NCBI GenBank assembly: GCA_947683625.1 | Contig: CANTUR010000347.1 | Coordinates: forward strand, 1,736,001 to 1,800,000 | From: Mallotus nudiflorus | Lineage: Eukaryota; Streptophyta; Magnoliopsida; Malpighiales; Euphorbiaceae | Reading direction: 5' to 3' | DNA length: 64,000 nucleotides | Part shown: piece by piece, positions 21,126 to 33,987 of the stretch | Position numbering within the stretch: the first letter of the stretch is position 1 | Layout of the letters: the number at the start of each line of letters is the position of its first letter | Made by a program: the position numbers and the translations under genes | The notes under the pieces: generated by a model | The model's input: only the letters and a program-made list of their open reading frames with translations | The model's database searches: none | Told to the model about the DNA's origin: nothing

Positions 21126-24100
21126 TGTAATATCCCGTGTTTTTAAATGTTTTAATATTTCATCAGGATATACAGTGTTAATAATTTTTGTATATATATT
21201 ATGATATTTTTACGAGTTGATGTGTATTTAAAACCTATTTTAATTATTGTGTATTATTTAAAGTCCTTTACGTAAAATTTTCCTGGGACTTGTATTTTCG
21301 GGGAAATTTTCACGTAAATAATTTACTATTAATTATTTTAATTAGATTTACGGACTTGCATGAACTCATATATATTTTTAAAATACTAAATAACATATGT
21401 TTGTGTAATTATTTATTTAATTAGGGTTTAATTAATATTACCCTAATATTTTATTATTTGTTTATTTATTTTAATATTATTTAATTATTTTTAGGTGTAT
21501 TAAATTTTTAAAATATTAAATTTTATGTGTGTGGTGTATATTTAATGTGTGTAATTTAATATTATTTTAATATATAGTATAAAGTGTGTATATATACATA
21601 CATACATTTAATATTAACAAAATTTTAAAGTTTAGTATATTTACAACTTTGCCATTCGTTCTTCTTCTTCCTCCCGACCGTTCCCCATCACCGTCCGCCG
21701 CTGCTACCATCATTTTCTTGCTGTTGGTGTGCCGTCCGGCGTGCCACCTCCTTCCTCAGCCTTCCCCGTCGCCTGCTGCAACCGTTTCCGGCGTCTGGAA
21801 GCCATTTTTGGCTGGAGAAGCCGAAAGTGGGAGCAACGTCGTTCATGACGTTTTCGGCCACCGTTTTCGACACCGCCGGTCTCTTTCTTCTCCTTGAGCT
21901 CCAGTGAGTGTGATGCCAAGCTTTTTTTCACTTAAAATGGTCTTGATTTGCTTAGGTTTTGATTTTTCGATTTCGGCCATTTTAGGGTTCTTGATTTTTT
22001 TGAACTTCAATTTGATTGATTCATGAAAAATTACTTCACAAATGTTGTTCCCCTTAGCATAATCTACATTTTTGAATTTTTTTGGAATTTTTGGAGATTA
22101 TTTTGATTTTTGGGTATTTTTGAATATTTTAATATTATTTTCTAATTTTATGAAATTAATTAAATAAATTATGAAATTTTTTTTTATGATAATTATAGGT
22201 GTTTAAATGAATTATAGAAATTTATTTGGAATTTTTATGAATTTCTATATATTTATTTTGAATTTATTTAGGTTTATGTAATTTTGGAAAATTAGGTTAA
22301 TTTTGTTTTTAATTGAAATTAATTGTTTAATTGATTTTAATTATTGATATTATTGATAAATATGTTGAGAAAATTAATTTTGGATAATTATACTATTTTT
22401 GGTGAATTTTTGAAGTAATTTTAGTATATTTATATATATAGGGGTATTTTGGTAATTTTACCCTAACTTGACTAAAAATGTAATTTAATTGGTTTTAATA
22501 ATTATTTAAGGTATAAAAATGATTTCTACAAATTATTTAGTATTTTTTATTAATTAAAACTATTTTTCGTAAATTATTTTCAATTTTATATATAATATAC
22601 GATTTTTCTAAATAAAATGAGTTTTATCGATTTTTAATGTGTTTTAAGGTTAATTATGTAATTTCTACGTATAAAATATATTTCTGTGATATAAGGGTAT
22701 TTTTGGTATTTTTATAATTGTTCTATGAATTGTGGACCCCGGTCGGTAGACTGTAGTTTGGAGTCCGACCGAGGGGTTGTGGATGAGTTATTGTGCCTGT
22801 TTTTTGAAGTGTGTTTCTTTGCAGGGCCGGCTCTACTCTTTGAGCAGAGAGATGTCTATTTTAAAGGGGAGGTTCTGCCGAATTTTCGATAGAATTCTCG
22901 TAAAACGTGATATCTGGTCAAACCCTAATTTTATTTTTGTGTCTAATATTCTAGATTGAGTTTCTAGGATTTTTCATTAGGTTTATTCTGATGTCTGTTA
23001 TTTTTGTCTGTTTAGTTGCGCCGAGACCGAGGCCTAGTGGAACAGGCCCATCGGACCCATCTCGAGGAGCCCACTAAGTGTGAGTTACTATTATATATAT
23101 ATATGCTTTAGGGTGCATGATTTAGAAATATATGTTTTATTTTGATTAATTATGCATAAATAATTCATTTGGTATTTAGGTTTATCTTTAGTTTATTTTC
23201 GGTATATTTTGGTATATTTTCAAATTATATGCATGTTTTGCTAATAAATTAGGTTTAAAATGTTTTTGAATATATTTCTAGTTTATTTCGTAATCTATTT
23301 GGATTTCTTTGGCGTATATATACTCAAAATATACCTGGTTTATTTTTTGGTATATTTCCAGTATATATATGGTTTATAATGCTATTTTATTCAAATTCAT
23401 GCATCATTTATTTGTGAATGTATGTTTTATATTTAATAAATGAAGGATATCGATAGAACGTGCTACCTAGTAGGCAGCACTAGGACCAAGTATGTACCAG
23501 TGCACTTATAGCATTTAGGCTATATTACTAACCAGTTTGAGAATATTGATTGGAATTGATTTATCTAATATGTGATGTGATTTGGGAGTGTGATTGCTAG
23601 AGCTCGGTTGACCAAGTGTCTGGGGGCCAATCACACTGACAGTCAGACTACTGGAGCTCGATTGACTTAGTGTCTCGGGGCCAGTCTGTTGTCTAAATGG
23701 ATCAAGTGATCATATATTGGAATAAGTGAGCCTGTATGGCTAGAGTGTTGTCTAACACTATTTTGAGGTTGTGATATTCTAGGGTTCTATTTGATCCTTC
23801 ATGAACAGTGATTTTCAATAAAATATATAAAATGATTTTATTGCATATGTGTGTATTTGCCTGTATATATACATATTAGATATATATTGTTGATTGTATG
23901 CATTGTCATTTAGTATGCATGTATATATATTATAGTAATTCACTTAGTGAGGTCTGACTCCCCTCTGTTGACCATTTTTCAGGAGAGTCATCATCTTCAG
24001 ATCTCAGTAGTAGGCCTGTATGCCGGATTTCTTCCGCCCCGACTTCTTTGTGTAAACTGCTTATCTAAGTCTTGAGTTTTATTTTTATAATCTAGACACT

Positions 24101-24372
24101 GCAGTAGTTGTAAATTAATTATGGGTTTTATGTATTATATTTGTGTGAGTTATGTATTTTGAGAATTTGAACGAAGACTTGTATCAAAGAATTTATCTAT
24201 ATATGAGATATGGATATTATTTTGATATTTATGATTTTATTTCCGCTGCATTAAGTGTTGTTATTATTATTATTGTATGTTTTATTTTATTTTTAGGCTT
24301 GCTACGGGTTCTGGATTTGAAAGAATTTCCGTTCCCTAGCACCGGTCATGGCCCCGGTTTTGGGTCGTGACA
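21126..24372 (+). mobile_element. Solo LTR, family A, copy A2, 3.25 kb
   Basis: Starts TGTAATATCC and ends GGTCGTGACA, with a perfect target duplication ATATG (21121-21125 and 24373-24377). The preinsertion site is part of the tandem unit (ACAACATATGATAG), seen uninterrupted in other units, which proves the insertion. Collinear with A1 and A3. It has no internal domain. Confidence 0.93.
21904..23015 (+). other. Predicted split leader in LTR A2
   Basis: Intron-like 1 is 21904-22824 (921 nt; GTGAGT donor after GAGCTCCA, TTTCTTTGCAG acceptor). The exon-like segment is 22825-22899 (75 nt). Intron-like 2 is 22900-23015 (116 nt; GTAAAA ... GTTTAG). The upstream hairpin is 22737-22746 with 22765-22774. 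The ATG at 22852 opens MSILKGRFCRIF (36 codons with stop). If intron 2 is spliced, the frame passes into a segment reading RRDRGLVEQAHRTHLEE, similar to the segments after the acceptor in A1 and A3. Confidence 0.5.
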
Positions 24373-24908
24373 ATATGATAGTAAACAAATTCATTCAACA
24401 TTATGACAAGCAAAATGAAACAATCCTTGATTAAAAGACAATTTAATAAAAGAGAACAATCTGCAATAAAAAAAAACAACCACAAAAGTAACAAAAAATC
24501 AAAAACACAACTACAAAACAACTAAAAATAACATCATTAAATAAAAGAAAATAATTATGAAATAATAATAGTAATAATAATAAGATGAAGAACAAGAAAA
24601 AATATTGTACAAATAAAAATAAAAAAAAGAAGGAGAGAGAAAAGAATAAATAGAAAATTAAAAAAAAAAAAAGCAATCAATTAAATAGGTGAAATTGAAA
24701 AAAAAAAGTGTACAATTGAAAGAAAAAAATAGTAAGCTTGAAAAAGAGAACCAAAAATATTATAAAATTTTGATAAACCTTAATTATATTTTTAATTATC
24801 TATAAATTAAATCATGGAAATTTATGAAATCATATGAATCATGGAAAAATATTTAAATTATAATTATGACATGTATTGAAGCAAATATTAACAAAATGCT
24901 AATAACTA

Positions 24909-25184
24909 CTCCCTCTGTTCCAATTTAATCGACATTTAAAGATTATGCACTTAGATTAAGGAATGTAATTACTATATGTATAAAATATTATACTACTCTT
25001 TTAATAATTCCTTTAACCAATTACTTAGCTTTCCCAAAAGGAGTATATTTTCAATTAATTCTCCTACTTAAATAAGGGTAGGATAGAATAAAAAATAGTT
25101 AAAATGTATTGGTAAACTAAAAATGTCAAATAAATTTGCATAAAAATTTATCCTAAAACATCAATTAAATTGAAATAATGCGAG
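24909..25184 (+). mobile_element. Stowaway-type MITE (subfamily 1)
   Basis: 276 bp between TA dinucleotides (24907-24908, 25185-25186). Start CTCCCTCTGTTCC, end complementary (GAAATAATGCGAG). Confidence 0.85.
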
Positions 25185-25790
25185 TAACGTATACCTATAA
25201 AATGGCCAAAAAATCAAATAACCACAGCATATGATTGTAAACAAATCCATTCAACCTTATTACAAGTAAAATGAAACAATCCTTGATTAAAAGACAATTT
25301 AATAAAAGACAACAACCTGCAAAAAAAAAAAAAAAACAGAAAAACAACCGTAAAAGCAATAAAAAACAAAAAAACAACTGGAAAACAACCCAAAAAAACA
25401 TCATAAAATAAAAAAAATAATTATGAAATAATAATAGTAATAATAATAAGATGAAGAGCAAGAAAAAATATTTTACGAATAAAAATATAGAAAAAGAAGG
25501 AGAGAGAAAAGAATAAATAGAAAATTAAAAAAGAAAGAAAGAAAGAATAAGCAATCAATTAAATAGTAAAATTGAAAAAAAAAAAAAGAACGTAAAACTA
25601 AAAGAAAAAATAGTAAGCTAGAAAAAGAAAACAAAAAATATTATAAAATATTGGTCAACCTTAATTATCTTTTTAATTATTCCTAAATTAAATCATGGCA
25701 ATTTATGAAAATCATATGAATCATGGAAAATTATTTAAATTATAATTATTACATGTATTGAAGTAAACGCTATCAGAAATTTAATAACTA

Positions 25791-26067
25791 CTCCCTTTAT
25801 TCCAATTTAATTGACGCTTAAGGATCATGCACTTAGATTAAGGAATGTAATTAATATATATATAAAATACTATATTACCCTTATAATAATTCCCTCAACC
25901 AATTACTTAGCTTTCCTAAAAGGAGTATATTTTCAATTAATTCTCCTACTTAAATAAGGACATGATAGGAAAAAGAGTAGTTAAAATGTATTGGTAAACT
26001 AAAAACATCAAATAAATCGGAACACAAATTTTATCCTAAAATGTCAATTAAATTGAAACAAAGTGAG
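25791..26067 (+). mobile_element. Stowaway-type MITE (subfamily 1)
   Basis: 277 bp flanked by TA. Start CTCCCTTTATTCC, end ATTGAAACAAAGTGAG. Confidence 0.85.
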
Positions 26068-26186
26068 TAACATATAACTATAAAATGGCCAAAACATAAA
26101 ACAACCACAACGAATGATAGTAAACAAATCCATTCAACATTATGACAAGCAAAATGAAACAATCCTTGATGAAAAGACAATTATAA

Positions 26187-26190
<4 letters not shown>

Positions 26191-26223
<33 letters not shown>
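26191..26223. repeat. (TA)n microsatellite
   Basis: A TA run joining the tandem units to the copia fragment. The same junction in block II (62,504-62,582) has a longer run. Confidence 0.95.
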
Positions 26224-26225
<2 letters not shown>

Positions 26226-26229
26226 TGAT

Positions 26230-28430
26230 GTTCTATTTGTTCCCTTTTTTAACTTAAATTTGATATATGCAGGCAAAATTACTAGTGCTCTAAACTAGTG
26301 TGGTCTAAATGTCAATACAATGGTTTATATTATATGTCTATGGTGTAGAGGAATCCTATATCTCATTAAGTTTTTCACCCTTTAAAATTGTGGCATATGC
26401 ACCTTGGAAATCTATCACCATCTCGTCTAAAACTAGTTTCTTTATTATTGCCTTCGAATAATATTCTTATAATAATAAAAATTGTGTAGTTTGTCCTATG
26501 GATAAAAAAAACTAGACTTCCATTTCCTTTAAATTCTACATTAACTCATGTTGCTTTTGATATAATACATTGTGATATTTGTGGCCATATAAAATGCCTA
26601 GACATTTAGGATCAGGTTTCTTTCTTACCATTATGGATGATTTTACAAGATGTAAATGGATATTTCTTATGCAACATAAATCTGAAACATAGCACATTTT
26701 AAAATCCTTCATTAGTTTTGTGCATACTCATTTTCTTGTCCATGTTAAGGCTATTAGAGTAGATAATGGCTCTAAATTTTTTTCCATGAAAAATTTCTTT
26801 CAATCTTATGGAATTAACTATCAATTCAACTATAAAACAAAGTTGCCGAATCATCATATACTTATTGTTGCTCGTGCATTGATTTTTCAATCTCACTCTC
26901 CACTTGATTTTTAAGGTGAAATTGTCTTAATTGCTATTTATCTAATTAATCAGCTTCCATCACTGTTACTATCTACCTAATCACCTTTTGAACTGCTATA
27001 AAAAAGTCCATCATCACTTTATCACTTAAGAGTATTTGGTTGTTTGTGTTATGCCATTGTTATTCATCTAACCAATAAATATGATTCCTAAATAAAATGA
27101 TATATCTTTATTGGGTATCCTACAGGTTAAAAAGGCTATAAGCTTTATGACATGGACAATAAATAATTCTTTATTAGTCGAGATGTTAGATTTTATAAAA
27201 CTAATTTCCTTTTCTCTTCCACTCCAACTTTACCTTATGCAACTCATATGCCACCTAATAATTCTCTTGACATAACACAAAACTTGACTTACATCAAACC
27301 ATCTAGCACAAACAACCCATCTCCATAAACTTAACAAATTAAATTATCAAACATAAATGAATCTATACTTACAATATAAGGCTTACTTCACTTGACCAAT
27401 CAAACACGACTCATCAAATAAAACCTAATATAACTCATTCAAGCAATTCAGATGCTATGACAATTCCATCACAATAGTCTACTTGTTTCAAGTAATGACC
27501 GGTATGGTATGAAGACTACATGACATACTTAAATTCTTCAATAGGTACTTAATATCCTATATCTCATTTCATTTAATTTTCTTGAATTTTCCAACCCATC
27601 ATACTTTTCTAACTAACATTACATGTCGTACTAGCCCAAATCATATGCTAAGCTATTTTTTATCCACATTAGCGAGAAGCCATGAATGAATAATTGGAAG
27701 TAGTATAAAAAAAATTAACACATGAAGTATAGTTCCTTTGCCTTTTAAAAAAAACCAATAAGTCATAAATGGGTCTAAAAAATTAAATACAAGTCTTATT
27801 GTTCTGTATTACATGATAAATGCTCACCTTGTTGCCAAAGGGTACAAGTAAATTGAGGGTGTTGGTTATCAATAAACATTTATTCCTACCACCAAACTCA
27901 TCACACTCTACTACTTTCTCACTACTGTTATTGCTCGATAATGGTTTTATCAATAATTATATGTGATTTAAATGAAGTTATATTTATATACATGCAAGAA
28001 TCACCTAGTCATCATCTATAGGGGAGAATGCTATGTGCTAACTCAATAAATCACTTTATGGACCCAAACAAGCATCATGAAATTAGTTCTCTACTTTTTA
28101 AAATGTTGTATAGAAAGCTAGTTATCAACAATCAAAAGTTGATTATTCTCTTTTTATAAAGACTTAAGGCGCCTCTTTTACTACAATTCTTATTGATGTT
28201 GACGATATTCTTTTGACAAGAAATGATTTGGAAGAAATACAAAGTCTTAAAAGGTTCCTTCCTAATCAATTTTGCATTAAAGATATTGGAGACTTTAGTG
28301 CTTGGTTTACTAATTGTATAAATGCTTCACTTGGCTCAAAGCTTTGCTAGCTTGTCTTTAAGTTTTATTAGAAGAGTTGGGAGTAGAGTTGCACATGATT
28401 TAGCTCATTGAGCACATAGTCTTCCACATA
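26230..28430 (+). pseudogene. Ty1/copia polyprotein fragment (pre-integrase, integrase, RT part)
   Basis: Plus-strand remnants in copia order: a GAG-pre-integrase motif near 26,395 (LWHMHLGNLSPSRLK), integrase core (FDIIHCDI; a DDFTRCKWIFLMQHKSE-like frame; AIRVDNGSKFFSMKNFF near 26,750), LRVFGCLCYAIVIHPTNKYD near 27,040, KGYKLYDMDNK and VRFYKTNFPFSSTPTLP near 27,140-27,240, and an RT motif near 28,190 (ILIDVDDILLTRNDLEEIQSLKRF, holding the xxDD). Stops and frameshifts are frequent. Gag proper and most of RT/RNase H are missing. It is a dead passenger of the composite block. Confidence 0.8.
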
Positions 28431-28847
28431 AAATGATAAGAATGCCTTTCTTGTGTTTATTGTAGTGTTATGGAAGATTTGATTTGTTGAATGCAAGTTT
28501 ATTTTTAAAAACAAATATACATTTTTATTAAAATTGTTTTTATAGTTTTACCTCCATACTTTTTTAAAAGCGTGTCACATATCAAAAATCTGCTATAATA
28601 TTTTTAGAACTGTGTGTATGCACACACATATTTTAAGTATTTTTTACATTTTATTTTTTAGGAGAAAAAGGAAAAAAAATTGATAATGTCATAGTTATTT
28701 TATTTTATAGAAATTTAAAGTGATTTTTTAAAATAAAATTTGATATTTAAAATAAAATTAACACAACTAATAAAGCCAAAGGAGCATATCAATACAAACT
28801 TAAAAGTATAATTACTAATTGATTTTCAATTTAGAATAGATCTTATC
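28431..28847. other. No gene seen
   Basis: AT-rich spacer between the copia remnant and the left LTR of the Ogre-like element. I see nothing assignable. Confidence 0.5.
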
Positions 28848-29293
28848 TATAGGTGGTGAGGTCAAACGCGCACCTAAGTATTGGCAACTATGACACTGTG
28901 TGAGCTAGAAAATACAAAGTGGGATTGGGGCCCAAGATAGAGATGGAGTCGCCACCTGGATAAAAGCTGAGATACATTGTACAACAATTAGATTCCATGG
29001 AGATTCCTAGAAGCCGTCATCAGAAATCGGGTTCGAAAACTGGGTATGGGTTTTTGGAATGCCTACCCAACCTTATGGTTGGCCTCCATGTGTGTTTTGT
29101 ATTTTATTACCTTTGATTATTAAATTATTTCCTTATTAATATGTGAATCGCAATCTTTTCCACTTTTAGATTTTAGTCTGAGTTTGCACATTAGTCCCAT
29201 TTCATGCTTATGTCCCAGTATTAAATTATAAATAAAACAAGTAATAATAATTTATAACTATTCATTCCATATAATCTAAATAGTTGTAAATAC

Positions 29294-31701
29294 TGTAATA
29301 ATCTGAATTTTTATGAATTAATTAGGAATTTAAATGTGAATTTCATTTTATTATAATATACATATACGTGTACTTTTTGTACTTGGAAAAATAAAAAACA
29401 TTTTTTTCTTTTTTATCTTATATTCTCCTTCTTCTTTCTTTTCTTTTTATTTTCTTCTTTTTTCCTCTCTTCCCCTCCCACATAACACCACTTCCACCAC
29501 CGTCACTGCCATTGCCACCTAACCACCACCGAATGTAGCTGGACAGCTCCAGAAGGTGTCGCCAGCTCCTCCTTCCTGCGGCGTCCTTCCTCTCCTTCTT
29601 TTCTTCACAATTTCTTAAAGTGGCAAAAAATGGGGAGAGCTACCATTGGTAGGCTCTGGCGAGCTCTAATGCCTTCGTTGGTCTTAAAAGACTCCTATCC
29701 TTCTAGGTAGTCTTTCCCCTCAATCAAATTTTTATTATAAATTTTTGAATGTTTATGTTGAAAGTGAATTTTTGGGAAAATTAGTATAAATTAGTAAATT
29801 TTATGTTTTAATTGAAATTATTGTGAATTATTATGTTTTGAATAGTTTTTGAGTAATAAATAATATTAAAATAATTTTTATGAATTAATTCCTATTTTTA
29901 GCTAATTATTAGTAGTTATTGGAATAATATCCGAATAAAAATTGTATTTATGACTTTTTATATTTAAATGAGTTTTCAGTTTCTTAATTATATAATTGAA
30001 TAATTTAAATGATTATCTATAAATAAATGCTATTTAATTTTGAAAAATAGTATAAGGGCTTTTAAAATATAATTTGATTATTAATGTGGATTTTATTATT
30101 TATTTTGTAAATAAATGTCTTTTATGCTTTTATTGCATAAATAAATTAATTTTGGTATTTAAATGGAATTTTATTTTTATAAATTATGATTTGTGAAATT
30201 GGTTCTCAATTGGGCATAAAGTGTAGTTCGAGGGACCAACCCAAGATTTGGAGTTGTTGTTGGTATTTGAAGTGTTTTTTTTGTGCAAGATTGGCTCTAC
30301 TTTTGTAGAGGGATGTCTGTTTTACGAAGGAAACGCTGCCAAATTTTTAGTAGATTTCTCGTAAAACATGACATCGGATCAAGTTTAGTAGAGTCATATT
30401 CTTAATTGAGTCTTTCCTTAGAAATGTAGAATTTATAAGACTTCCATTTTTAATTCCCTTTTCATTTATTTCTTTTCTTTAGCCACGCCTCCAGTCGAGT
30501 CGACAGGTCAGGATCGAGCGTGACTACACAGAGGAGTGCGTTCAACCTATAAGTCAATAGATGAACTGTGTATAGGATATTTTATATTAAATATAAATTC
30601 TTTAATTGTGATAAAATGGGAGAACTTATTAAAAGAATTATATTATTATAAGAATATACTTGGATTAAATTCTCCTATTATTTGCTACGGTTATATAAGC
30701 ATATTTATATTCAATTTTCATATGATTAGTTAATTGTTATTTTATTTATTTTATTATAATCTTCCTTGTTTTATTTACTTTTATTTATTTTAAAATGAAA
30801 AATGATAGGACAGGCTACCGATGGGTTTCATCAGGACAGTGTGCGCACTGATAGGATTGAGAGTGAGTGTTGAAGGTTATATGGCTCGGTGATGCTTTGC
30901 TCTCAAGCATGATTTTATGAGATTGTATATAAGGCTCGGTGGTGCTTTGCTCTCGGGAACCGCCAATAAATATTAGTTTAAGTGATTTGACTGTGGCTAG
31001 TAGCTTGGTGGATACTTTGCTCTTGAGAACCGGCAGTCTTTGGATTATACGAGAGTCGAAAGGCTATTAGAATTTTGGACTAGGGTTCTACCTAGTTTTC
31101 TTATAAAAATGATTTAAGAAAATTTATTTTATTTATATTTTATTTTATGATTTCAAATACTTTATTTCGATAAAAGAGGATTTCAATAAATCAAATATTT
31201 TAAATTTTAAATTATAAATTATAAATTTTATATTTTTATAAAATATATTCTTAAAGGAGATTTTCTCACTGCATACATTTCTTTTATTAACTTACTCAGT
31301 GAGGTATGACTCCCCTCAATTATTTTTTCTAGAATCTCAGGAGTCATTAGTTGGTCTGCCTACTTTACACTGGGTTTCTTTTTCTCTGGCTATTTTATGC
31401 AGGTCTATGACATATATTAATATGTATTTCAAATTGAACACCGCAGTAGTAGTAGTGGTTAACTGTTATGTTATAATTTATCGATTATTATTTGTATTAA
31501 AGATTTGTACTAATGTTGATTATTATGTTTTATTAAAGATTATTTTGGATGATATGTTATTTATTTATTTAAATATTTCATTTAATTTATTTTCTTATAT
31601 TTTATTGTAAACTTTCTTCAAGGCTTACTATGGGTTTCAGAAGCCTTATGCTTTCTCATTCCCTAGTGTCGATCACGTGCCCTTGGGTTCGAGTTGTGAC
31701 A
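29294..31701 (+). mobile_element. Solo LTR, family B, copy B2, 2.4 kb
   Basis: Starts TGTAATAATCTG and ends GTTGTGACA. It lies inside the left family C LTR; the right LTR shows the uninterrupted sequence (ATATTACAACATTTAG). The target duplication is not clean (AATAC on the left, TTACA on the right). Collinear with 51361-54635 but shorter in intron-like 1. It has no internal region. Confidence 0.85.
29707..30482 (+). other. Predicted split leader in LTR B2
   Basis: Intron-like 1 is 29707-30289 (583 nt; donor TTCTAG/GTAGTC, acceptor TTGTGCAAG). The exon-like segment is 30290-30360 (71 nt), with stem CTCTAC/GTAGAG and TTTT loop. Intron-like 2 is 30361-30482 (122 nt; GTAAAA ... TTCTTTAG). The outer stem TGTTTTACGA/TCGTAAAACA is perfect over 10 bp. 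The ATG at 30313 opens MSVLRRKRCQIF (30 codons). The upstream hairpin is partly decayed. Confidence 0.45.
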
Positions 31702-32114
31702 TTACAACATTTGGTGCAAATAAATGGAAAGTAAACCATACATAAACCAAAAATAAATCAAAAGTAAACTAATTAATTGTACAAATAAAACCTCTCAAGA
31801 ACTAATTAATGGAATAACTATTTGGTAATTGATAATTAAAAATTACCAAATAATTCTTGCAACAAATATAAGTTAAATCCCATCTCACAAGACAACAACA
31901 TTATTTACAAAATAATTACCAAAAAATATTCATAGAAAATAGAAATACAAATATAAAATAATCCACAAAGAATCACAATAATCATCATACAACAACAATA
32001 TTAAATAACATCATAACCATGCATAATCTTAACATATATAACAAGACAAACACAAGAATCATACAAAGCATGTTAAATATACCTTAAAAAATCAAAACAG
32101 AATGGTGCAAGATC

Positions 32115-32210
32115 TTGGTGAAGCGGCGATGCCTCTTTAAAGAGGCGTTGCCTCCTAACCAGGAGGTGATTTCAAATCGCCTTAACACGAATAGAGGCGT
32201 TGCCTCTTCA
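32115..32210. repeat. GAGGCG palindrome cluster in family C LTR
   Basis: Several short inverted repeats such as AAGAGGCG...GCCTCTT and AGAGGCGTTGCCTCTT. Matching clusters sit at the same place in the right LTR (43,935-44,045) and in the third LTR (48,710-48,810), with second clusters at 32,855-32,925, 44,760-44,860 and 49,446-49,520. Confidence 0.8.
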
Positions 32211-33106
32211 ACAGAGACAAAAACAAGCTACATTTCTTAAATTCTAAGAAAGTTATATATTTATGCAAGTAAATGAAAACTAACACAAATATATAGATAT
32301 GAGTAACTAATACTTAATATTTTATACAATCATGCTTCATAGATGACCTTAAACAACCAATATAACTTAAGAGAACAAGCAAAAATGTAATAAAATAAAG
32401 CTTTTAATGAAATAAAGAACTTGGAACTTGAAGATATGGAGTCTCACTAATTTGGACAAAGTTGATGGTCCTAATTAAGCCCTCAGAGCTTGATTGATTG
32501 TCTTGGGTGCTTGGAATGCAAAAAAGCCTTCTTACTTCTCAAGAAATGAAATCTTTTTAGTTCAAAAGTTCCCTCCTTTCTTCCTCTTCTTTTTCTTTCT
32601 TTTCTCTCTTTTTCTCTCTATTTTTTCTAGGTTCCTAAAACATCCTTTGTCCAAAAGTCCCCCTTCTCTTTCCTCTCATTTTCTTTTTAAGCCTCACCTA
32701 CCTTTTCTGTTCCTGATTTCCCAAAAGCTCACTCTCACCCTTTCCCCATGCTTTTTAATCATTCCATAGGCCCTTTTCCTTATTCTCTCTACTTTTTCCC
32801 ATTCTTTTTATGTTTAAAAATGTCCAAACCTAAAGCAATTGAACCTCCAACTGCCTTTTTGATGAGGCATCACCTCATTGATGCCTAGGGTGAAAAGGCA
32901 ATCACCTTTTCACCTAGGCTAGGTCTGGGCCTTGTGGGCTAAGAGGTGATGGGCCTGGGCTTTGGCTTGTTGTTTGGGCTTGGATTTGGTGTCTTTAGCA
33001 TTTGAGTATATTTTAAAGAGGTTTTGGGCCTCCGTTGCATTCTACACTTGTACTTTCTCATTATTGAGTTTTTGTTGCAAGTCAATTAAATTAAAGGTGT
33101 CCACAG

Positions 33107-33124
33107 TTTACCCTCTTGGTTTTT
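33107..33124 (-). promoter_or_regulatory. Polypurine tract of the Ogre-like element
   Basis: The minus strand reads AACCAAGAGGGTAAAC directly before the LTR start TGTGGACACC. Purine-rich and in the expected place for plus-strand DNA priming. Confidence 0.65.
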
Positions 33125-33285
33125 TAAAAAATTAAATTTTTTAGAAATCAATTTTTTGAAAAAACAACATGCACATACAACAGTAAAGGATAAGAATGAC
33201 GTACATGACCTTTGAGCTTCACTTAGGCCATTAGTCTTGAGAATTCAAACCTAAAAGGTCAAACTTTAATCTTGAAATATAACCA

Positions 33286-33680
33286 TGCACCTCAGGTTTT
33301 CCTACCTAATTAGCCACTCATTACAATTTTTCATGAATCCCGAGAATGGCCCAATCTTCACTCAATAGAGACATAAGAGAAATACAGCCGTGATCCTCGG
33401 GTTAAACTAATTCGATCAGCTACTCATTATAAATTTATTATGAATCTTGAGCATAGCCTAATCTTCACTCAATAGAAAAAGATGAAATGCAACAATGTTC
33501 CTCGAGCATGGCCCGATTAGTTACTTATTACAAATTTGTCGTGAATCTCAAGCATAGTCTAATCTTCACTCAGTAGAAAAAGATGAAATTTAATTGTGTT
33601 CTTAGAGCATGTCCCGATTAGTTACTCATTATAAATTTATCATGAATCTCGAACATGGCCTAATATTCTCTCAGTAGAGG
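33286..33680. repeat. Tandem repeat, unit about 102-107 bp, 4 copies
   Basis: Units share CGATTAGTTACTCATTA, ATCATGAATCTCGAGCATGG-like and AATCTTCACTCAGTAGA words. Landmarks at about 33,360, 33,467, 33,568 and 33,670 give spacings of 107, 101 and 102. It lies between integrase and the 3' LTR, a place known to host tandem repeats in Tat elements. Confidence 0.85.
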
Positions 33681-33685
33681 AGAAT

Positions 33686-33987
33686 GCACTTTGGGGATTC
33701 AAACCTGACCAGACACCTCATAAGATGTGCACTTTGGGGATTCAAACCCGATTAGATGCTTACTCTTTCATGCACTTTGGGGATTCAAACTTGACTATAT
33801 GATTCTTTTTTTATGCGCTTTGGGGATTTAAATAGACCAGACGCTTGTTCTTTTATGCACCTTAAGGATTCAAACCCGATAAGATGCTTGTTCTTCTACG
33901 CACTTCGCGGATTCAAACCCGATTAGAAACTTTCTCTACCATGCACTTCACGGATTCAAACTTGACCAAATGCTTCTTCTTTATGAT
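33686..33987. repeat. 43-bp minisatellite, 7 copies
   Basis: The core GCACTTTGGGGATTCAAAC begins at 33686, 33729, 33772, 33815, 33857, 33900 and 33943, so the period is 43 (one 42). Later units are more diverged (CTTCGCGG, CTTCACGG). Confidence 0.92.

Larger units (their letters stand above)
24378..26180. repeat. Tandem units of about 0.88 kb containing MITEs (block I)
   Basis: Each unit runs from GACAGTAAACAAATCC-like sequence and ATGACAAGCAAAATGAAAC through an A/G-rich stretch and AAATCATGGCAATTTATG into a Stowaway MITE. MITE starts at 24909 and 25791 give a period of about 882 bp. Further units are before 21,126 and in block II. Confidence 0.8.
19500..28430 (+). repeat. Composite block I (duplicate of block II at 51,090-64,000)
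   Basis: Order: T/G-rich stretch with GGTTGTTTTC-like words, (ATT)n, A-rich stretch, tandem units with Stowaway MITEs, (TA)n, decayed copia fragment. Block II has the same order in the same orientation. Here it is interrupted by solo LTR A2. Open frames in the T/G-rich and A-rich parts encode only runs of Phe, Ile, Leu or Tyr and are low-complexity artefacts. Confidence 0.8.
28848..33106 (-). repeat. 3' LTR of the Ogre-like element (family C), interrupted
   Basis: Ends TATAGG... (TG decayed) and ...GTGTCCACA. About 1.85 kb after removal of the LTR inserted at 29294-31701. It contains a pyrimidine-rich stretch (about 32,570-32,760) shared with the right LTR, whose frames code only Phe/Leu/Ser-rich sequence, and two clusters of GAGGCG palindromes. 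Confidence 0.85.

Noticed and set aside
32494..32769. 91-codon plus-strand frame, with a similar one at 44362-44568
   Set aside because: Pyrimidine-rich LTR sequence giving Phe/Leu/Ser runs. The frame is not kept between the two LTRs.
33686..33987. Regular 43-bp repeats considered as a CRISPR-like array
   Set aside because: There are no unique spacers, units are contiguous, and the setting is a plant retroelement. It is a minisatellite.
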